Under the pieces are notes generated by a model. It did not search any database and was not told the DNA's origin. It saw only the letters and a list, made by a program, of their open reading frames with translations. Below are positions 28,773 through 40,295 of a DNA stretch of 64,000 nucleotides, one piece after another (positions within the stretch are counted from its first letter, which is position 1; the number at the start of each line of letters is the position of its first letter). Both the position numbers and the translations under genes were made by a program. The stretch comes from Sphingobium indicum B90A (GTDB lineage: Bacteria; Pseudomonadota; Alphaproteobacteria; Sphingomonadales; Sphingomonadaceae): assembly GCF_000264945.2 (NCBI RefSeq), contig NZ_CP013070.1, forward strand, positions 1,302,001 through 1,366,000, written 5' to 3'.

Positions 28773-29552
28773 CTATGCCGCGCCCAATTCGGCCACCAGC
28801 CCGTCATAACCCGGTTCGACGCCTTCCGGGAGTGTCCGGCACAGCGTCGCATAATCCATGCTCTGGTCCATATGGATCAATATGGCGCGGCGGGGCCGTA
28901 CCGCCTGCACGGCGTCCAGGGTAAGCGCCAGATGTGCATGCGTTGGATGCGGCCTTTCCCGCAGGGCGTCGACCACCCAGATGTCCAACCCGTCGTACAG
29001 CGCCAGCATATCGGCCGTTATATCGTGGAAATCAGTGGCATATCCAATGGAATGGCCATCATGCGTGAAGCGGAATCCGGTGGAGAATATCTCGCCATGG
29101 GGCTGATCGGTGCAGGCGATGCTGATGTCCCCGATGCGCAGTCCGTCGGGCAGCGCATGGGGTTCGATCGTCGGGTGATAGCCATGGCGTCCTTCGAAGG
29201 CATAGCCGAAGCGTTCCCGGAGCAGGCGCAGGGTCTGCGGGCGCGCATAGCCGGGCACGGGCGTGCCGCGATGGTGGTAAAGCTGACGGACGTCGTCCAG
29301 GCCATGGCTATGGTCGGCATGGTCATGCGTCCACAATATGGCGTCGATCCGCACCACGTCGGCCGCCAGCAACTGGGCGCGCATGTCCGGCGACGTGTCG
29401 ATGAGCAGCCGGGTCGTGGGGCTTTCGACCAGGATCGATGCGCGGGTGCGGCGGTTCTTCGATTCCTGGGGATCGCAGGCGCCCCAGTCATTGCCGATCC
29501 GCGGAACGCCGGAGGAAGTGCCGCTGCCCAGAATGGTGAGCTTCAGGCTCAT
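28773..29552 (-). CDS. MBL-fold metallo-hydrolase (PhnP / RNase Z-like)
   Basis: A 259-residue metallo-beta-lactamase-fold hydrolase. The metal-binding motif THDHADHSHGLDD is intact, with further ligands in YATDFHD and HAHLAL; the N-terminal LTILGSGTSSGVPRIG is typical of the PhnP-like group that acts on cyclic phosphodiesters. Its place directly after tatD with an ATGA overlap is conserved across alphaproteobacteria, suggesting a housekeeping nucleic-acid or nucleotide task, but PhnP function is not assumed because no phn genes are near. Confidence 0.93.
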   Translation of the reverse strand: MSLKLTILGSGTSSGVPRIGNDWGACDPQESKNRRTRASILVESPTTRLLIDTSPDMRAQLLAADVVRIDAILWTHDHADHSHGLDDVRQLYHHRGTPVPGYARPQTLRLLRERFGYAFEGRHGYHPTIEPHALPDGLRIGDISIACTDQPHGEIFSTGFRFTHDGHSIGYATDFHDITADMLALYDGLDIWVVDALRERPHPTHAHLALTLDAVQAVRPRRAILIHMDQSMDYATLCRTLPEGVEPGYDGLVAELGAA

Positions 29553-30322
29553 GCCGCCTTGCTGAACAATGTGCGGAAATTGGCGGAGGTCGCCTCGGCC
29601 AGTTGCTCGACGCTCTCGCCCCGCAAATTCGCCAGGAAACGGGCCGTGTCGGCCACGAAAGCCGGTTCGCAAGGCCTGCCGCGATGGGGAACCGGAGCGA
29701 GGAAGGGAGAGTCTGTTTCGATGAGCAGCCTGTCCAGCGGCAGGCGAGCCGCCGTTTCCTGCAAATCCCTGGCGCTCTTGAAGGTCACGATGCCGGAAAT
29801 GCTGATATGGAAACCCAGTTCCATGGCGGCATCGGCAAAGGCGCCGCTGGCGGTGAAGCAATGGATGACGCCGCCATAGGCCCCCTTCCCCATCTCATCG
29901 CGCATGATGGCGAGCGTGTCCTCCTCCGCATCGCGGGTGTGGACGATCAGCGGCAGGCCGGTTTTGCGGGACGCGGCGATATGGGCGCGGAAGCTGCGTT
30001 GCTGCCGTTCCCGGTCGCTATGGTCGTAATAATAATCCAGGCCGGTCTCTCCTATGCCGACGATGCGCGGATGGGCTGCGCGCTCGACCAGCTTCGCGGT
30101 ATCGACATGCGGATGCTCGTCCGCCTCATGCGGATGGATGCCGACGGTCGCCCAGACGTCTGGTTCGCGCAACGCGGTGTCCAGCACATCGTCCCACTCG
30201 CTTTCGCGTGTGGCGATGTTGAGCATCAGTCCGACGCCGGCGCCACGCGCCCGTTCGAGCACATTCTGCTGATCCTCGACCAACCCCTTGTAATTCAAGT
30301 GGCAATGGCTGTCGATGAACAT
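29549..30322 (-). CDS. tatD: TatD-family metal-dependent deoxyribonuclease
   Basis: A 257-residue TIM-barrel hydrolase. Metal ligands are readable: DSHCHLNY at the N-terminus, GIGETGLDYYYD, the HTRDAEEDT strand, HCFTASG and LIETDSPFLAP. TatD enzymes act as 3'-5' exonucleases on DNA/RNA and may serve in DNA repair; they are not part of Tat export. It begins 1 nt after the metG stop and overlaps the next hydrolase gene, a conserved metG-tatD-MBL trio. Confidence 0.95.
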   Translation of the reverse strand: MFIDSHCHLNYKGLVEDQQNVLERARGAGVGLMLNIATRESEWDDVLDTALREPDVWATVGIHPHEADEHPHVDTAKLVERAAHPRIVGIGETGLDYYYDHSDRERQQRSFRAHIAASRKTGLPLIVHTRDAEEDTLAIMRDEMGKGAYGGVIHCFTASGAFADAAMELGFHISISGIVTFKSARDLQETAARLPLDRLLIETDSPFLAPVPHRGRPCEPAFVADTARFLANLRGESVEQLAEATSANFRTLFSKAA

Positions 30323-30323
30323 A

Positions 30324-31886
30324 TTACGCCTCTTCGACGGGCAGTTCGAGGCGCGGGAAAAGCGGCTTGGGCGCGTTAAGGGTGAAGCCGGAAGCGCGAA
30401 GCCGCGCATACCAGTCGCTACCGATGGCGGCATAGCTCCGGCCATCCTCGGCTATCCCCATCTGTTCCAGCAGGGCAGCGGCGCTTGCCGGGATGATCGG
30501 CTGGATGACGATGGCAAGATCGGCGATGGCCTCATAGAGGGTAGCGAGCACGGCCTCCATCCGGGCGGGATCGGTCTTGCGGAGCGTCCAGGGCGCCTGC
30601 GCGTCGATATAGGCGTTGCAGGCGAAGACGGCCCGCATCCATGCTTCGATGGCTGTCGATGGCGCCAGGTCGGCCATGGCCGCCTGGAAAGTCCGGGCCG
30701 CTTCGCCGACGGTCGCAAGAAGATCGCGGTCGACGTCCTGCGCCGCGGTCTCAGGGAGGCGGCCTTCCAGATTCTTGGCGATGAAACTCAGCGTCCGTTG
30801 GGCCAGATTGCCGAAGCTGTTGGCGAGGTCGCTGTTCGAACGGGCGACGATCGCCTCCGCGCTGTAGCTGCCGTCATTGCCGAAGGTGACTTCCGACAGC
30901 AGGAAATAGCGAAGCTGGTCCACGCCGAAACGCTCCGCCAGTTCCATCGGATCGGCCACATTGCCGAGCGACTTCGACATCTTTTCCCCCCGGTTGAGGA
31001 GGAAGCCGTGGCCGAAGACCTGTTTGGGCAGGGACAGCTTCGCGCTCATCAGGAAGGCCGGCCAGTAAACGGTATGAAAACGCACGATGTCCTTGCCGAT
31101 GATGTGCGTGATGTCGCCCCCTTCCGACCAGTATCGGGCCATGCGTTCGGCATCGTCGGGATAGCCGCAGCCAGTGATGTAGTTGGTGAGCGCGTCCACC
31201 CACACATACATGACATGGCCGTCGCTGCCCGGCACCTTCACGCCCCAGTCGAAGCTGGTGCGTGACACGCTGAGGTCGGACAGTCCTCCCTCGACGAAGC
31301 GCATGATCTCATTGCGGCGGCTGTCGGGCTGGATGAAGTCCGGCTGGTTAGCGTAGAGGTCCAGCAGCTTCTGCTGATAGGCGGACAGGCGGAAGAACCA
31401 GCTTTCCTCCACCGTCCATTCCACCGGCGTGCCCTGGGGCGAGAGCTTCTGGCCGCCCTCTCCCTCCGTCAGTTCCTTTTCGTCGTAAAAGGCCTCGTCC
31501 CGGACGGAATACCAGCCTTCATAACGGCCGAGATAGAGGTCGCCATTGGCCTCCATCGCCTGCCAGATCGCCTGGCTGGCGCGATGGTGATCCGGCTCGC
31601 TGGTGCGGATAAAACGATCATAGCTGATATTCAAACCATCGTTCATGGCCTTGAAAAATCCAGACATTTCATCGGCGAGCGCGCGCGGTTCCATGTCCCG
31701 GCTGCGCGCGGTCTGGGCCATTTTCAGCCCATGTTCGTCCGTGCCGGTCTGGAAGAAGACGTCGCGGCCCATCATTCGCTGGAAACGGGCGATCGCGTCG
31801 GTGGCGATCACTTCATAGGCGTGGCCGATATGCGGGCGGCCATTGGGGTAGCTGATGGCGGTCGTGATGGTATAGGGCTTGGACAT
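30324..31886 (-). CDS. metG: Methionyl-tRNA synthetase
   Basis: A 520-residue class I aminoacyl-tRNA synthetase. HIGH appears as HIGH (19-22) and KMSKS as EKMSKSLGN near residue 305. The connective-peptide zinc cysteines of the E. coli type are absent, and there is no C-terminal tRNA-binding (Tyr-arm) domain, so it belongs to the shorter zinc-free class usual in alphaproteobacteria. It follows holB by 43 nt and precedes tatD. Translation start ATG 31886 gives MSKPYTITTAISYPNG, the standard N-terminus. Confidence 0.97.
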   Translation of the reverse strand: MSKPYTITTAISYPNGRPHIGHAYEVIATDAIARFQRMMGRDVFFQTGTDEHGLKMAQTARSRDMEPRALADEMSGFFKAMNDGLNISYDRFIRTSEPDHHRASQAIWQAMEANGDLYLGRYEGWYSVRDEAFYDEKELTEGEGGQKLSPQGTPVEWTVEESWFFRLSAYQQKLLDLYANQPDFIQPDSRRNEIMRFVEGGLSDLSVSRTSFDWGVKVPGSDGHVMYVWVDALTNYITGCGYPDDAERMARYWSEGGDITHIIGKDIVRFHTVYWPAFLMSAKLSLPKQVFGHGFLLNRGEKMSKSLGNVADPMELAERFGVDQLRYFLLSEVTFGNDGSYSAEAIVARSNSDLANSFGNLAQRTLSFIAKNLEGRLPETAAQDVDRDLLATVGEAARTFQAAMADLAPSTAIEAWMRAVFACNAYIDAQAPWTLRKTDPARMEAVLATLYEAIADLAIVIQPIIPASAAALLEQMGIAEDGRSYAAIGSDWYARLRASGFTLNAPKPLFPRLELPVEEA

Positions 31887-31929
31887 GGGCCTTCCCTAGC
31901 GGGTGTTAGCCCTTGCGCAAAGCCGCTTT

Positions 31930-32892
31930 TCAGCGGGCGAGGGCCGCGACATGCCCGGCCAGTTCGAAAACCACCGCCCCCGGTTCGAGCGACAGGATGA
32001 TGGCTCCGCCCGCAAGCTGGCGGGCGGCTTCCCAATGGTCCAGCGCCTTGCCGAGATCGCTCCCCTGCCGCTGGCGCGCCGCCGCCGCGATGAAGGCCGG
32101 TGCACGCTCCAGAAAGGCCTCATAACGGGGCCGCGCCGCCTTGGACGCCAGCATCCTGGCCAGCATCAGCCGCTGGCGATTGCCGGGGTCGCCGTCAGCC
32201 GCGATGGCGGCCAGCGAATTTTCCATGTCCGCCATGTTGAGGCCGGCATAGCGCAATGCCTTGCCGGGAGAGCCCTCGCCTGCGCGGACCAGCGCCGCCA
32301 GTTCGTCCGGAGACAGGCCCGCGTCCGCCTGGCGCAGAATGCTGCGCATGGCATCCTCGCCCAAACTGTCGAAACGCAGCGTGCGGCAGCGGGAGCGGAT
32401 GGTCGGCAGCAGCCGGCCGGGCGCATGGCTGACCAGCAGGAACAGCATGTCGGCCGGCGGCTCCTCCAGATTCTTGAGCAGCGCATTGGCCGCGCCACGC
32501 TCCAGATCGTCGGCGCTGTCGATCACCACGATCCGCCGCGTGGACAGGGAAGGAGCCGACTGGATCAGGCGCTGGAGGCCCCGGACCTGATCGACCGTGA
32601 TGTTGCGCGCCGTGCCGCTTTCCTTTTCCAGGCAGAAAAGATCGGCATAGTCGGGATGGGCGTCGGCCTCGAACAGGCGGCGGATCGGGTGGTCCTGCGG
32701 CACCTCCAGCCCGTCCGCCGCCATGGGCGGCCCCGCCGCCTCCGCCAGCAGGCGCAGCGCGATGGCGCGGGCGAAGCTCGCCTTGCCGATGCCGCGTGGA
32801 CCCACGAGGATCCAGCCATGGTGCAGACGGCCGCTCCGCGCCGCGCCCAGCAAAGTATGGGCCTGCTCGTCATGGCCGAGAAGTGACGTCAT
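31930..32892 (-). CDS. holB: DNA polymerase III clamp-loader subunit delta'
   Basis: A 320-residue AAA+ clamp-loader subunit. HDEQAHTLLGAARSGRLHHGW at the start, a degenerate Walker A (GPRGIGKASFARA, Ala in place of Thr/Ser) and the SRC-type finger (IRSRCRTLRF) are visible. The altered Walker A agrees with delta' subunits, which do not hydrolyse ATP. The zinc-binding cysteine set of some relatives is not obvious. It overlaps the tmk stop by ATGA, and tmk-holB-metG-tatD is a widely conserved order. Confidence 0.94.
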   Translation of the reverse strand: MTSLLGHDEQAHTLLGAARSGRLHHGWILVGPRGIGKASFARAIALRLLAEAAGPPMAADGLEVPQDHPIRRLFEADAHPDYADLFCLEKESGTARNITVDQVRGLQRLIQSAPSLSTRRIVVIDSADDLERGAANALLKNLEEPPADMLFLLVSHAPGRLLPTIRSRCRTLRFDSLGEDAMRSILRQADAGLSPDELAALVRAGEGSPGKALRYAGLNMADMENSLAAIAADGDPGNRQRLMLARMLASKAARPRYEAFLERAPAFIAAAARQRQGSDLGKALDHWEAARQLAGGAIILSLEPGAVVFELAGHVAALAR

Positions 32893-33530
32893 GGCAGCAA
32901 GTCCCGCACCGCTTCAATCAGCCGAGCCGTCACCGCCCCGGCTTCGCCCGAGGCGTCGACGGCAAGGAAGCGCGTCGGTTCCTGCGCCGCGAACCGATGG
33001 AAGGCGGTGGAGACGGCCAGGTGAAAATCCCGGTCGCGCCCGCCGATCCTGTCCGCCGCATCCCCATCGCGGGACCGTGCGCGAGCGCTCGCCTCCTCCT
33101 CCGGCAGGGTGAGGAAGAGGGTCCGGTCGGGCAGGAAACCGTCGCTGCCGATCCGATGAAGCGCCAATATGTCCGCGTCGGTCAGCGCCCCCATGCCCTG
33201 ATAGGCGCGGCTGCTGTCCAGGAAACGGTCGGAGAGCACCCATGCCCCCCGCTCCAGCGCCGGGCGGATCGTCTTTTCAACATGATCGGCGCGGGCTGCG
33301 GCGAACAGCAGCGCTTCGGCCCGCGGACTCCAGCGGTCGGCGCCCCCGGTCAGCAGCAGGGCGCGAATGGCCTCCGCCCCTTCGCTGCCGCCCGGCTCGC
33401 GGGTTTCAACCACGTCCAGGCCGCGCGCGCGCAGGGCAGCGGCAAGCGCCCGCAACTGGGTCGACTTGCCCACCCCCTCCCCCCCTTCCAGGGAGATGAA
33501 GCGGCCCCGCGTCTTTCCCGGGGCCGTCAC
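32889..33530 (-). CDS. tmk: Thymidylate kinase
   Basis: A 213-residue kinase making dTDP from dTMP. P-loop GGEGVGKST at about 16-24, TREPGG and the DRFLDSSRAYQG segment are present; the lid region has RSRDGDAADRI. The start is taken as GTG 33530 (VTAPGKTRGRF), which forms a GTGA overlap with the dacC stop; an ATG at 33557 would extend nine residues into dacC. It is translationally coupled to dacC upstream and holB downstream. Confidence 0.95.
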   Translation of the reverse strand: MTAPGKTRGRFISLEGGEGVGKSTQLRALAAALRARGLDVVETREPGGSEGAEAIRALLLTGGADRWSPRAEALLFAAARADHVEKTIRPALERGAWVLSDRFLDSSRAYQGMGALTDADILALHRIGSDGFLPDRTLFLTLPEEEASARARSRDGDAADRIGGRDRDFHLAVSTAFHRFAAQEPTRFLAVDASGEAGAVTARLIEAVRDLLP

Positions 33531-34690
33531 CCGAAAAACGACTTCAGCCCGTTCCACAATCGGCCGAAGATCCCGGCTTCGGAGACATCCTCCCCGGCGA
33601 CGAGCGGCAGGATTTGCGGTGGGGTATCAGGGGTGGAGACGATCAGTTGCGCGATCCGCTGCCCCTTGGCGATGGGGGCCTTGATCGGGCCGGTATAGGC
33701 GACCTTGACCGAGATGTTGGACGACGCGGCGCGGGGCAGGGTCACGGCCATGTCCTGCGGCGCCACCAGGGGCACGCTGGTCGCGCTGCCAAGCTGCACT
33801 TCGGCGGTCTCGACCGTCTGGCCCTTCTTGAACAGCGGCTGCGCCTTCCATGCGCGGAAGCCCCAGTCCATGAAGCGCACGGATTCGGCGATCCGCTGAT
33901 TGAAGCTGGTGAGGCCGGCGACGACCATGACCAAGCGGCGCCCCTCCTGCTCGGCAGATCCGGTGAAGCCGAATCCCGCCTCCTGCGTATGTCCGGTCTT
34001 GAGCCCGTCGGCCCCGGCCACCTTGCCCAATATGGGATTGCGGTTGCCCTGTTCGATGTCCGCGCCGCCCATCGTCTTGCCCCAGGTGAAGCTGCGCGTG
34101 GCGTAGAATTTCTTGTAGAGGTTCGGCGTTTCCTCGATCGTCGCTTCGGCCAGCGCCGCCAGGTCGGCGGCGGTGACATAGGTCACGCCTTCGTCCGGCC
34201 AGCCATTGCTGGTGCCGAAATTGCTGTTCTTGAGGCCCAGGCGCTTCGCCTCCTGGTTCATCAGCGCGACGAAGGCCTGCTCGGTCCCGGCGATCCCCTC
34301 CGCCAGCACGACGCAGGCGTCGTTGCCCGAAAGCGTGACGATGCCGTGCAGCAGGTTTTCCACCGACACCTGCTCGCCGGGCGACAGGAACATGGTCGAA
34401 CCGGCCTGGGGGCCGTGCCATTGCTGCCAGGTTTCCGGCCGGACGGTGAATTTCTGGTCCAGTTTCAGGTCGCCCTTCTGGATCAGGCGGAAGGCGACAT
34501 GGGCCGTCATCATCTTCGCCATGGAGGCCGGCGGTATCCGCGTGTCGCCACCCTTGTTGTAGAGCACCGCGCCTGACGAGAGGTCCTTCATATAGGCGAT
34601 CGGCGCTTCGCTGCTATAGGGCGGCGCAGCGGCGGTCAGCGGCGCGGAGAGCAACCCGACGAACAGGAGGGCGGCGATGGACTTCTTCAT
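33527..34690 (-). CDS. dacC: D-alanyl-D-alanine carboxypeptidase (penicillin-binding protein 5/6 family)
   Basis: A 387-residue periplasmic serine DD-carboxypeptidase trimming the pentapeptide stems of peptidoglycan. A signal peptide (MKKSIAALLFVGLLSAPLTAAA) precedes the catalytic domain with Ser56-x-x-Lys59 (PASMAK), SGN at 121-123 and KTG in LKTGHTQEAG. The C-terminal domain (about 280-387) ends in an amphipathic segment, GIFGRLWNGLKSFFG, suited to membrane attachment. ATG 34690 is chosen to give the signal peptide; the frame is open upstream. Whether it is dacA, dacC or dacD cannot be decided. It starts 80 nt after the transglycosylase gene. Confidence 0.93.
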   Translation of the reverse strand: MKKSIAALLFVGLLSAPLTAAAPPYSSEAPIAYMKDLSSGAVLYNKGGDTRIPPASMAKMMTAHVAFRLIQKGDLKLDQKFTVRPETWQQWHGPQAGSTMFLSPGEQVSVENLLHGIVTLSGNDACVVLAEGIAGTEQAFVALMNQEAKRLGLKNSNFGTSNGWPDEGVTYVTAADLAALAEATIEETPNLYKKFYATRSFTWGKTMGGADIEQGNRNPILGKVAGADGLKTGHTQEAGFGFTGSAEQEGRRLVMVVAGLTSFNQRIAESVRFMDWGFRAWKAQPLFKKGQTVETAEVQLGSATSVPLVAPQDMAVTLPRAASSNISVKVAYTGPIKAPIAKGQRIAQLIVSTPDTPPQILPLVAGEDVSEAGIFGRLWNGLKSFFG

Positions 34691-34770
34691 GCAGGATTGC
34701 CTTCGGACTGGTGGATTCTTCGAGTGCCTAGCGCTTTCATTAGCCATGGCAGGACCAATAGCAAAGCGCT

Positions 34771-35808
34771 CTATTGCTTCACCGCGTCGGCGAGCAGGCC
34801 GACCGACAAGGCGTAGAAATTCGAGCAGTTATAGTCGAGGATCGCCCGGTAATTGCTGGTGAGCAGATAGGCGGTCTTGCCCGGACCATCGGGCTCCAGC
34901 AGCGTCGCCATCACCCGGTCGGCGGGCCATCCGCCCCCGCTCGGCACTATCCCCATGCGCCGCCATTCCGCCATGCTGAGCCAGCGGCTGTGCCGGTTGA
35001 ACACGCGGGGGCAGCGGGCGGGACTGGTGCGGGCGGCAAGGGCGGATCGATCAAGACCGGCGGGCACGGACACCGCGATGCCCCACGGCTGGCCGCGCCG
35101 CCATCCGGCATGGACGAAATAATTGGCGATGGAGGCCAGCGCGTCGGCCTCGCTGTTCCAGATGTCGACGCGGCCGTCGCCGTCGCCGTCCCTGCCCAGC
35201 CGCAGATAGACGCTGGGCAGGAACTGGGGATAGCCCGTCGCGCCCGCCCAACTGCCCACCAGGCGGCTGCGCGGCACGCCATTGTCCAGCATCTTGAGCG
35301 TCGCCAGCAATTCCGGTTCGAACAAGGCGCGGCGGCGCCCCTCATAGGAAAGGGTGGCGAGCGAGCGGATCAGGTCGAAATCGCCGGTATAGGCGCCATA
35401 ATTGGTCTCATGGCCGTAAATGGCGACCATGATCTCCTCCGGCACGCCGGTTTCCGCCTCGATCCGCGCGAGCCTGGCGCGGTTTGCGAGATAGGCCGTG
35501 CGGCCGCGGCCGATGCGCGCCGCGTCGACATGCTGGCGGCGATACGGCTCGAAATTGGGAATGGGGGCGTAGGCGCCGCCGCCGGGCTGGTTCTGGTCGA
35601 GCTGGATGACGCGGGGATTGGGCGTCAGGCCCGGAAACACACTGTCCAGCGTCATGTCCCGGATGCCCATCGCCCGCGCCTTCGGGCGGAGGGATTCTAG
35701 ATAGGCGCGAAAGGCGACATCCTCCTGCGCGCTGACGCTGTCCGCCGTCAGGCCGCCTGCCATCACGGCGGCGAGCCCCAGCAACAGCGACATGATCGAC
35801 GAACGCAT
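34771..35808 (-). CDS. Lytic murein transglycosylase, MltB family
   Basis: A 345-residue periplasmic enzyme cleaving the MurNAc-GlcNAc bond to leave 1,6-anhydroMurNAc. An N-terminal signal peptide ends near SVSAQ (residue 28). The catalytic Glu134 is in YGHETNYG; GATGYPQFLPSVYL and DGDGDGRVDIWNSEADALASIANY are typical of the family. No lipobox is seen, so it is probably soluble rather than lipid-anchored. Its product is recycled through AmgK/MurU, encoded at 50-51 kb in this same window. It is followed 80 nt later by dacC on the same strand. Confidence 0.94.
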   Translation of the reverse strand: MRSSIMSLLLGLAAVMAGGLTADSVSAQEDVAFRAYLESLRPKARAMGIRDMTLDSVFPGLTPNPRVIQLDQNQPGGGAYAPIPNFEPYRRQHVDAARIGRGRTAYLANRARLARIEAETGVPEEIMVAIYGHETNYGAYTGDFDLIRSLATLSYEGRRRALFEPELLATLKMLDNGVPRSRLVGSWAGATGYPQFLPSVYLRLGRDGDGDGRVDIWNSEADALASIANYFVHAGWRRGQPWGIAVSVPAGLDRSALAARTSPARCPRVFNRHSRWLSMAEWRRMGIVPSGGGWPADRVMATLLEPDGPGKTAYLLTSNYRAILDYNCSNFYALSVGLLADAVKQ

Positions 35809-35939
35809 TGAAGAATCTCCTCAACCCCTTTTGTTGCACAGGGATAGCGCGGCGTGAATCCCCTTATTGGCGCGCCGCGCCATTCCGGCGATGAAACCGC
35901 GCACCCGCCATTTTACGCTTGGCAAGGCCGTCGGCTTCG

Positions 35940-36045
35940 CTAGAGCGGGTTTCGATCTGGTTGAATCAGATCGCCGCTCTAGATTCTTTGTTTTCCGCGA
36001 TCTCTTAAACAGCGATCGGTTCCGATCGCTTGGAAATCACTCTAG
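35940..36045 (+). repeat. Structured dispersed repeat, copy A (about 106 bp)
   Basis: Starts CTAGAGCG and ends CACTCTAG, with an internal hairpin (GATCTGGTTGAATCAGATC), the conserved block ATTCTTTGTTTTCCGCGAT and a second dyad GCGATCGGTTCCGATCGC. It matches copy B at 37228-37337 in the same orientation over its full length, with about 80% identity by eye. It lies in the gap between the mltB-type gene and tRNA-Ser and has no coding capacity. Confidence 0.85.
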
Positions 36046-36058
36046 GAAGCGTGGCGAC

Positions 36059-36148
36059 GGACAGGTGGCCGAGTGGTTTAAGGCAGCGGTCTTGAAAACC
36101 GCCGTGGGTTCACGCTCACCGTGGGTTCGAATCCCACCCTGTCCGCCA
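36059..36148 (+). tRNA. tRNA-Ser(TGA)
   Basis: A complete 90-nt class II tRNA. Acceptor GGACAGG pairs with CCTGTCC, with discriminator G and an encoded CCA at 36146-36148. The anticodon stem GCGGT/ACCGC holds loop CTTGAAA, giving anticodon TGA (reads UCA and related serine codons). A long variable arm with a GTGGGTTCACGCTCAC-type stem and the T-loop TTCGAATC complete it. Confidence 0.97.
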
Positions 36149-36222
36149 TCCAATTTGATCCCCGTTAAAGCGGGACGGTTTTCTTCGTGCTAGGAAGCGG
36201 TCGACTATCATCGGAGGTGACG

Positions 36223-36423
36223 ATGTCTGCCGATACCGACGCCCGCTACCTGTTTCGGCGTGCAAGAGAAGAAGCCGCGAAAGCCGACGCCGCGCAAAGG
36301 CGCAGCGCTTCGTCGCAGGAGATTGCCGCCCATCGCGAACTCGCGCTGCGCTACAAGGTCAGGGCCCTTGCCATGTCCTGCCCCGATCAGGTGCTTCACG
36401 ATGCGATGGAGCGGGAGCCCTGA
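36223..36423 (+). CDS. Small uncharacterised protein (66 residues)
   Basis: A short open frame with a very strong ribosome site (GGAGGTGA, 3 nt before ATG 36223). The product is charged and probably all-helical: RAREEAAKADAAQRR and REIAAHRELALRYKVRALA-like stretches, no membrane segment and no signal peptide. It resembles small hypothetical proteins commonly seen in sphingomonads near tRNA genes, but I do not recognise a family. The frame and its strong start, followed by a good terminator at 36498, support a real gene. Confidence 0.65.
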   Translation: MSADTDARYLFRRAREEAAKADAAQRRSASSQEIAAHRELALRYKVRALAMSCPDQVLHDAMEREP

Positions 36424-36497
36424 TCGGCTTCATGCGCCTTGTCGACCGACCCGGCTTTCCGGAACTTTCACCGGCATCTTGAATTACGAATAAAAAA

Positions 36498-36528
36498 GCG
36501 CTCCCGAGCAAGGGAAAGCCGGGAGCGC
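36498..36528. terminator. Bidirectional-type terminator hairpin
   Basis: A perfect 9-bp stem GCGCTCCCG/CGGGAGCGC with a 13-nt loop. It is preceded by AAAAAA and followed by a T-rich stretch (ATTTGTTTG), so it could end transcripts from either strand; the clearest candidate is the small gene ending at 36423. Confidence 0.75.
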
Positions 36529-36720
36529 GATTTGTTTGCTGTCGGGCATCCAAATCCTGGCCGGATTATCAGGCGCGGATGTCCCTGGCAATCTATCCAA
36601 AGCTAGACACGCGCTTTCCGTAACGTCAATCCCGTGATCCGGCGCCCACGGCCCCTGGGGCAAAAAGCCCAATTGAAAATCCGCAGGATATGGCGACATT
36701 TCTGCGATAGGCAGAATGGC

Positions 36721-37179
36721 ATGACGATGAGCGACACAGACAGAATATCAGCGATGCAACCGGCAACCCAGGAGGGAGGCCGCTGGAAGCGGCTGTCACC
36801 GATGGAGACCGGCCCCTTTGGCCGGTGCCCCCGCTGCGGCGCTGGGCATATTTTCCGCGGCTTCCTCACAGTGCGCGATCATTGCGAGATTTGCGGGCTG
36901 AACTACGACTTTGCCGATCCGGCGGATGGGCCAGCCGTGTTCGTGCAGCTATTCGCCTGCGTCCCCGGCGTGATCTTCATCATCATGCTGGAGATTTTGG
37001 CGCGTCCGGGAATTTGGGTGCATCTGGCCGTGGGTGTTCCGGTGCTGATCCTGACGACCGTGCTTCCCTTGCGTCCGATCAAGGGCTGGCTGATTGCCGC
37101 GCAATATGTGAACAAGGCGCAGGAAGCCGGGACTGCCGCATTATGGGCGAAACTGCACGATGGCCGGCCCGGCGAATAG
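36721..37179 (+). CDS. DUF983-family membrane protein with zinc-ribbon motif
   Basis: A 152-residue protein. Two CxxC motifs (GRCPRCGAGHIF and HCEICGLNY, residues about 36-62) form a predicted zinc ribbon; two hydrophobic helices follow at about 75-97 and 102-122. This is the DUF983 family, often found beside cytochrome-oxidase assembly genes in alphaproteobacteria, although none are near here. The ATG at 36721 is used; ATG 36727 is equally possible (MSDTDRIS). The function is unknown. It stands alone between a terminator and repeat copy B. Confidence 0.85.
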   Translation: MTMSDTDRISAMQPATQEGGRWKRLSPMETGPFGRCPRCGAGHIFRGFLTVRDHCEICGLNYDFADPADGPAVFVQLFACVPGVIFIIMLEILARPGIWVHLAVGVPVLILTTVLPLRPIKGWLIAAQYVNKAQEAGTAALWAKLHDGRPGE

Positions 37180-37227
37180 GCGCGGTCTGGCTGATTTCAG
37201 GTTCCGGATGGAAGAGTCCCGGCGCGC

Positions 37228-37333
37228 CTAGAGCGAGTTTCGATCTGATTGGATCAGATCGAAACTCGCTCCGGATTCTTCGTTTTCCGCGATTTCTTGA
37301 CCAGCGATCGGTACCGATCGCCTGGAAATCGCT

Positions 37334-37337
<4 letters not shown>
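37228..37337 (+). repeat. Structured dispersed repeat, copy B, with terminal inverted repeats; overlaps secA stop
   Basis: A 110-bp unit bounded by perfect 9-bp inverted ends, CTAGAGCGA (37228-37236) and TCGCTCTAG (37329-37337). Inside are a perfect 18-bp hairpin (AGCGAGTTTCGATCTGAT and its complement around a TGG loop) and the palindrome GCGATCGGTACCGATCGC. It is the second copy of the 35940 element. The TAG stop of secA (complement of 37334-37336) lies within its right end, so the element abuts and supplies the end of that gene. Confidence 0.88.
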
Positions 37338-40063
<2,726 letters not shown>

Positions 40064-40295
40064 GCAAGTTCCTGACAAAAGGGGACGCATGCGCCTTCAA
40101 GAAGACGCACACAGACATGCGCGGCGATTTAGGGGGCGGACAGGCGATAGTCAATCAGAGCAGCCATGTCGGCGAGGGGCGAAAAGGCGCATGGCCCGCC
40201 CCAATCGGCGCAAAGTTGCGTGGCGCGACTTTCCGGACGCCCGTCCCCCTGCCCTTCGCCGTTGACGGGCGGGCATATTGCGCTAAGCGACGGGC

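Noticed and set aside
32889..33557. Longer tmk starting at ATG 33557
   Set aside because: The extra nine codons lie inside dacC, whereas GTG 33530 makes a standard 4-nt overlap and the usual N-terminus.
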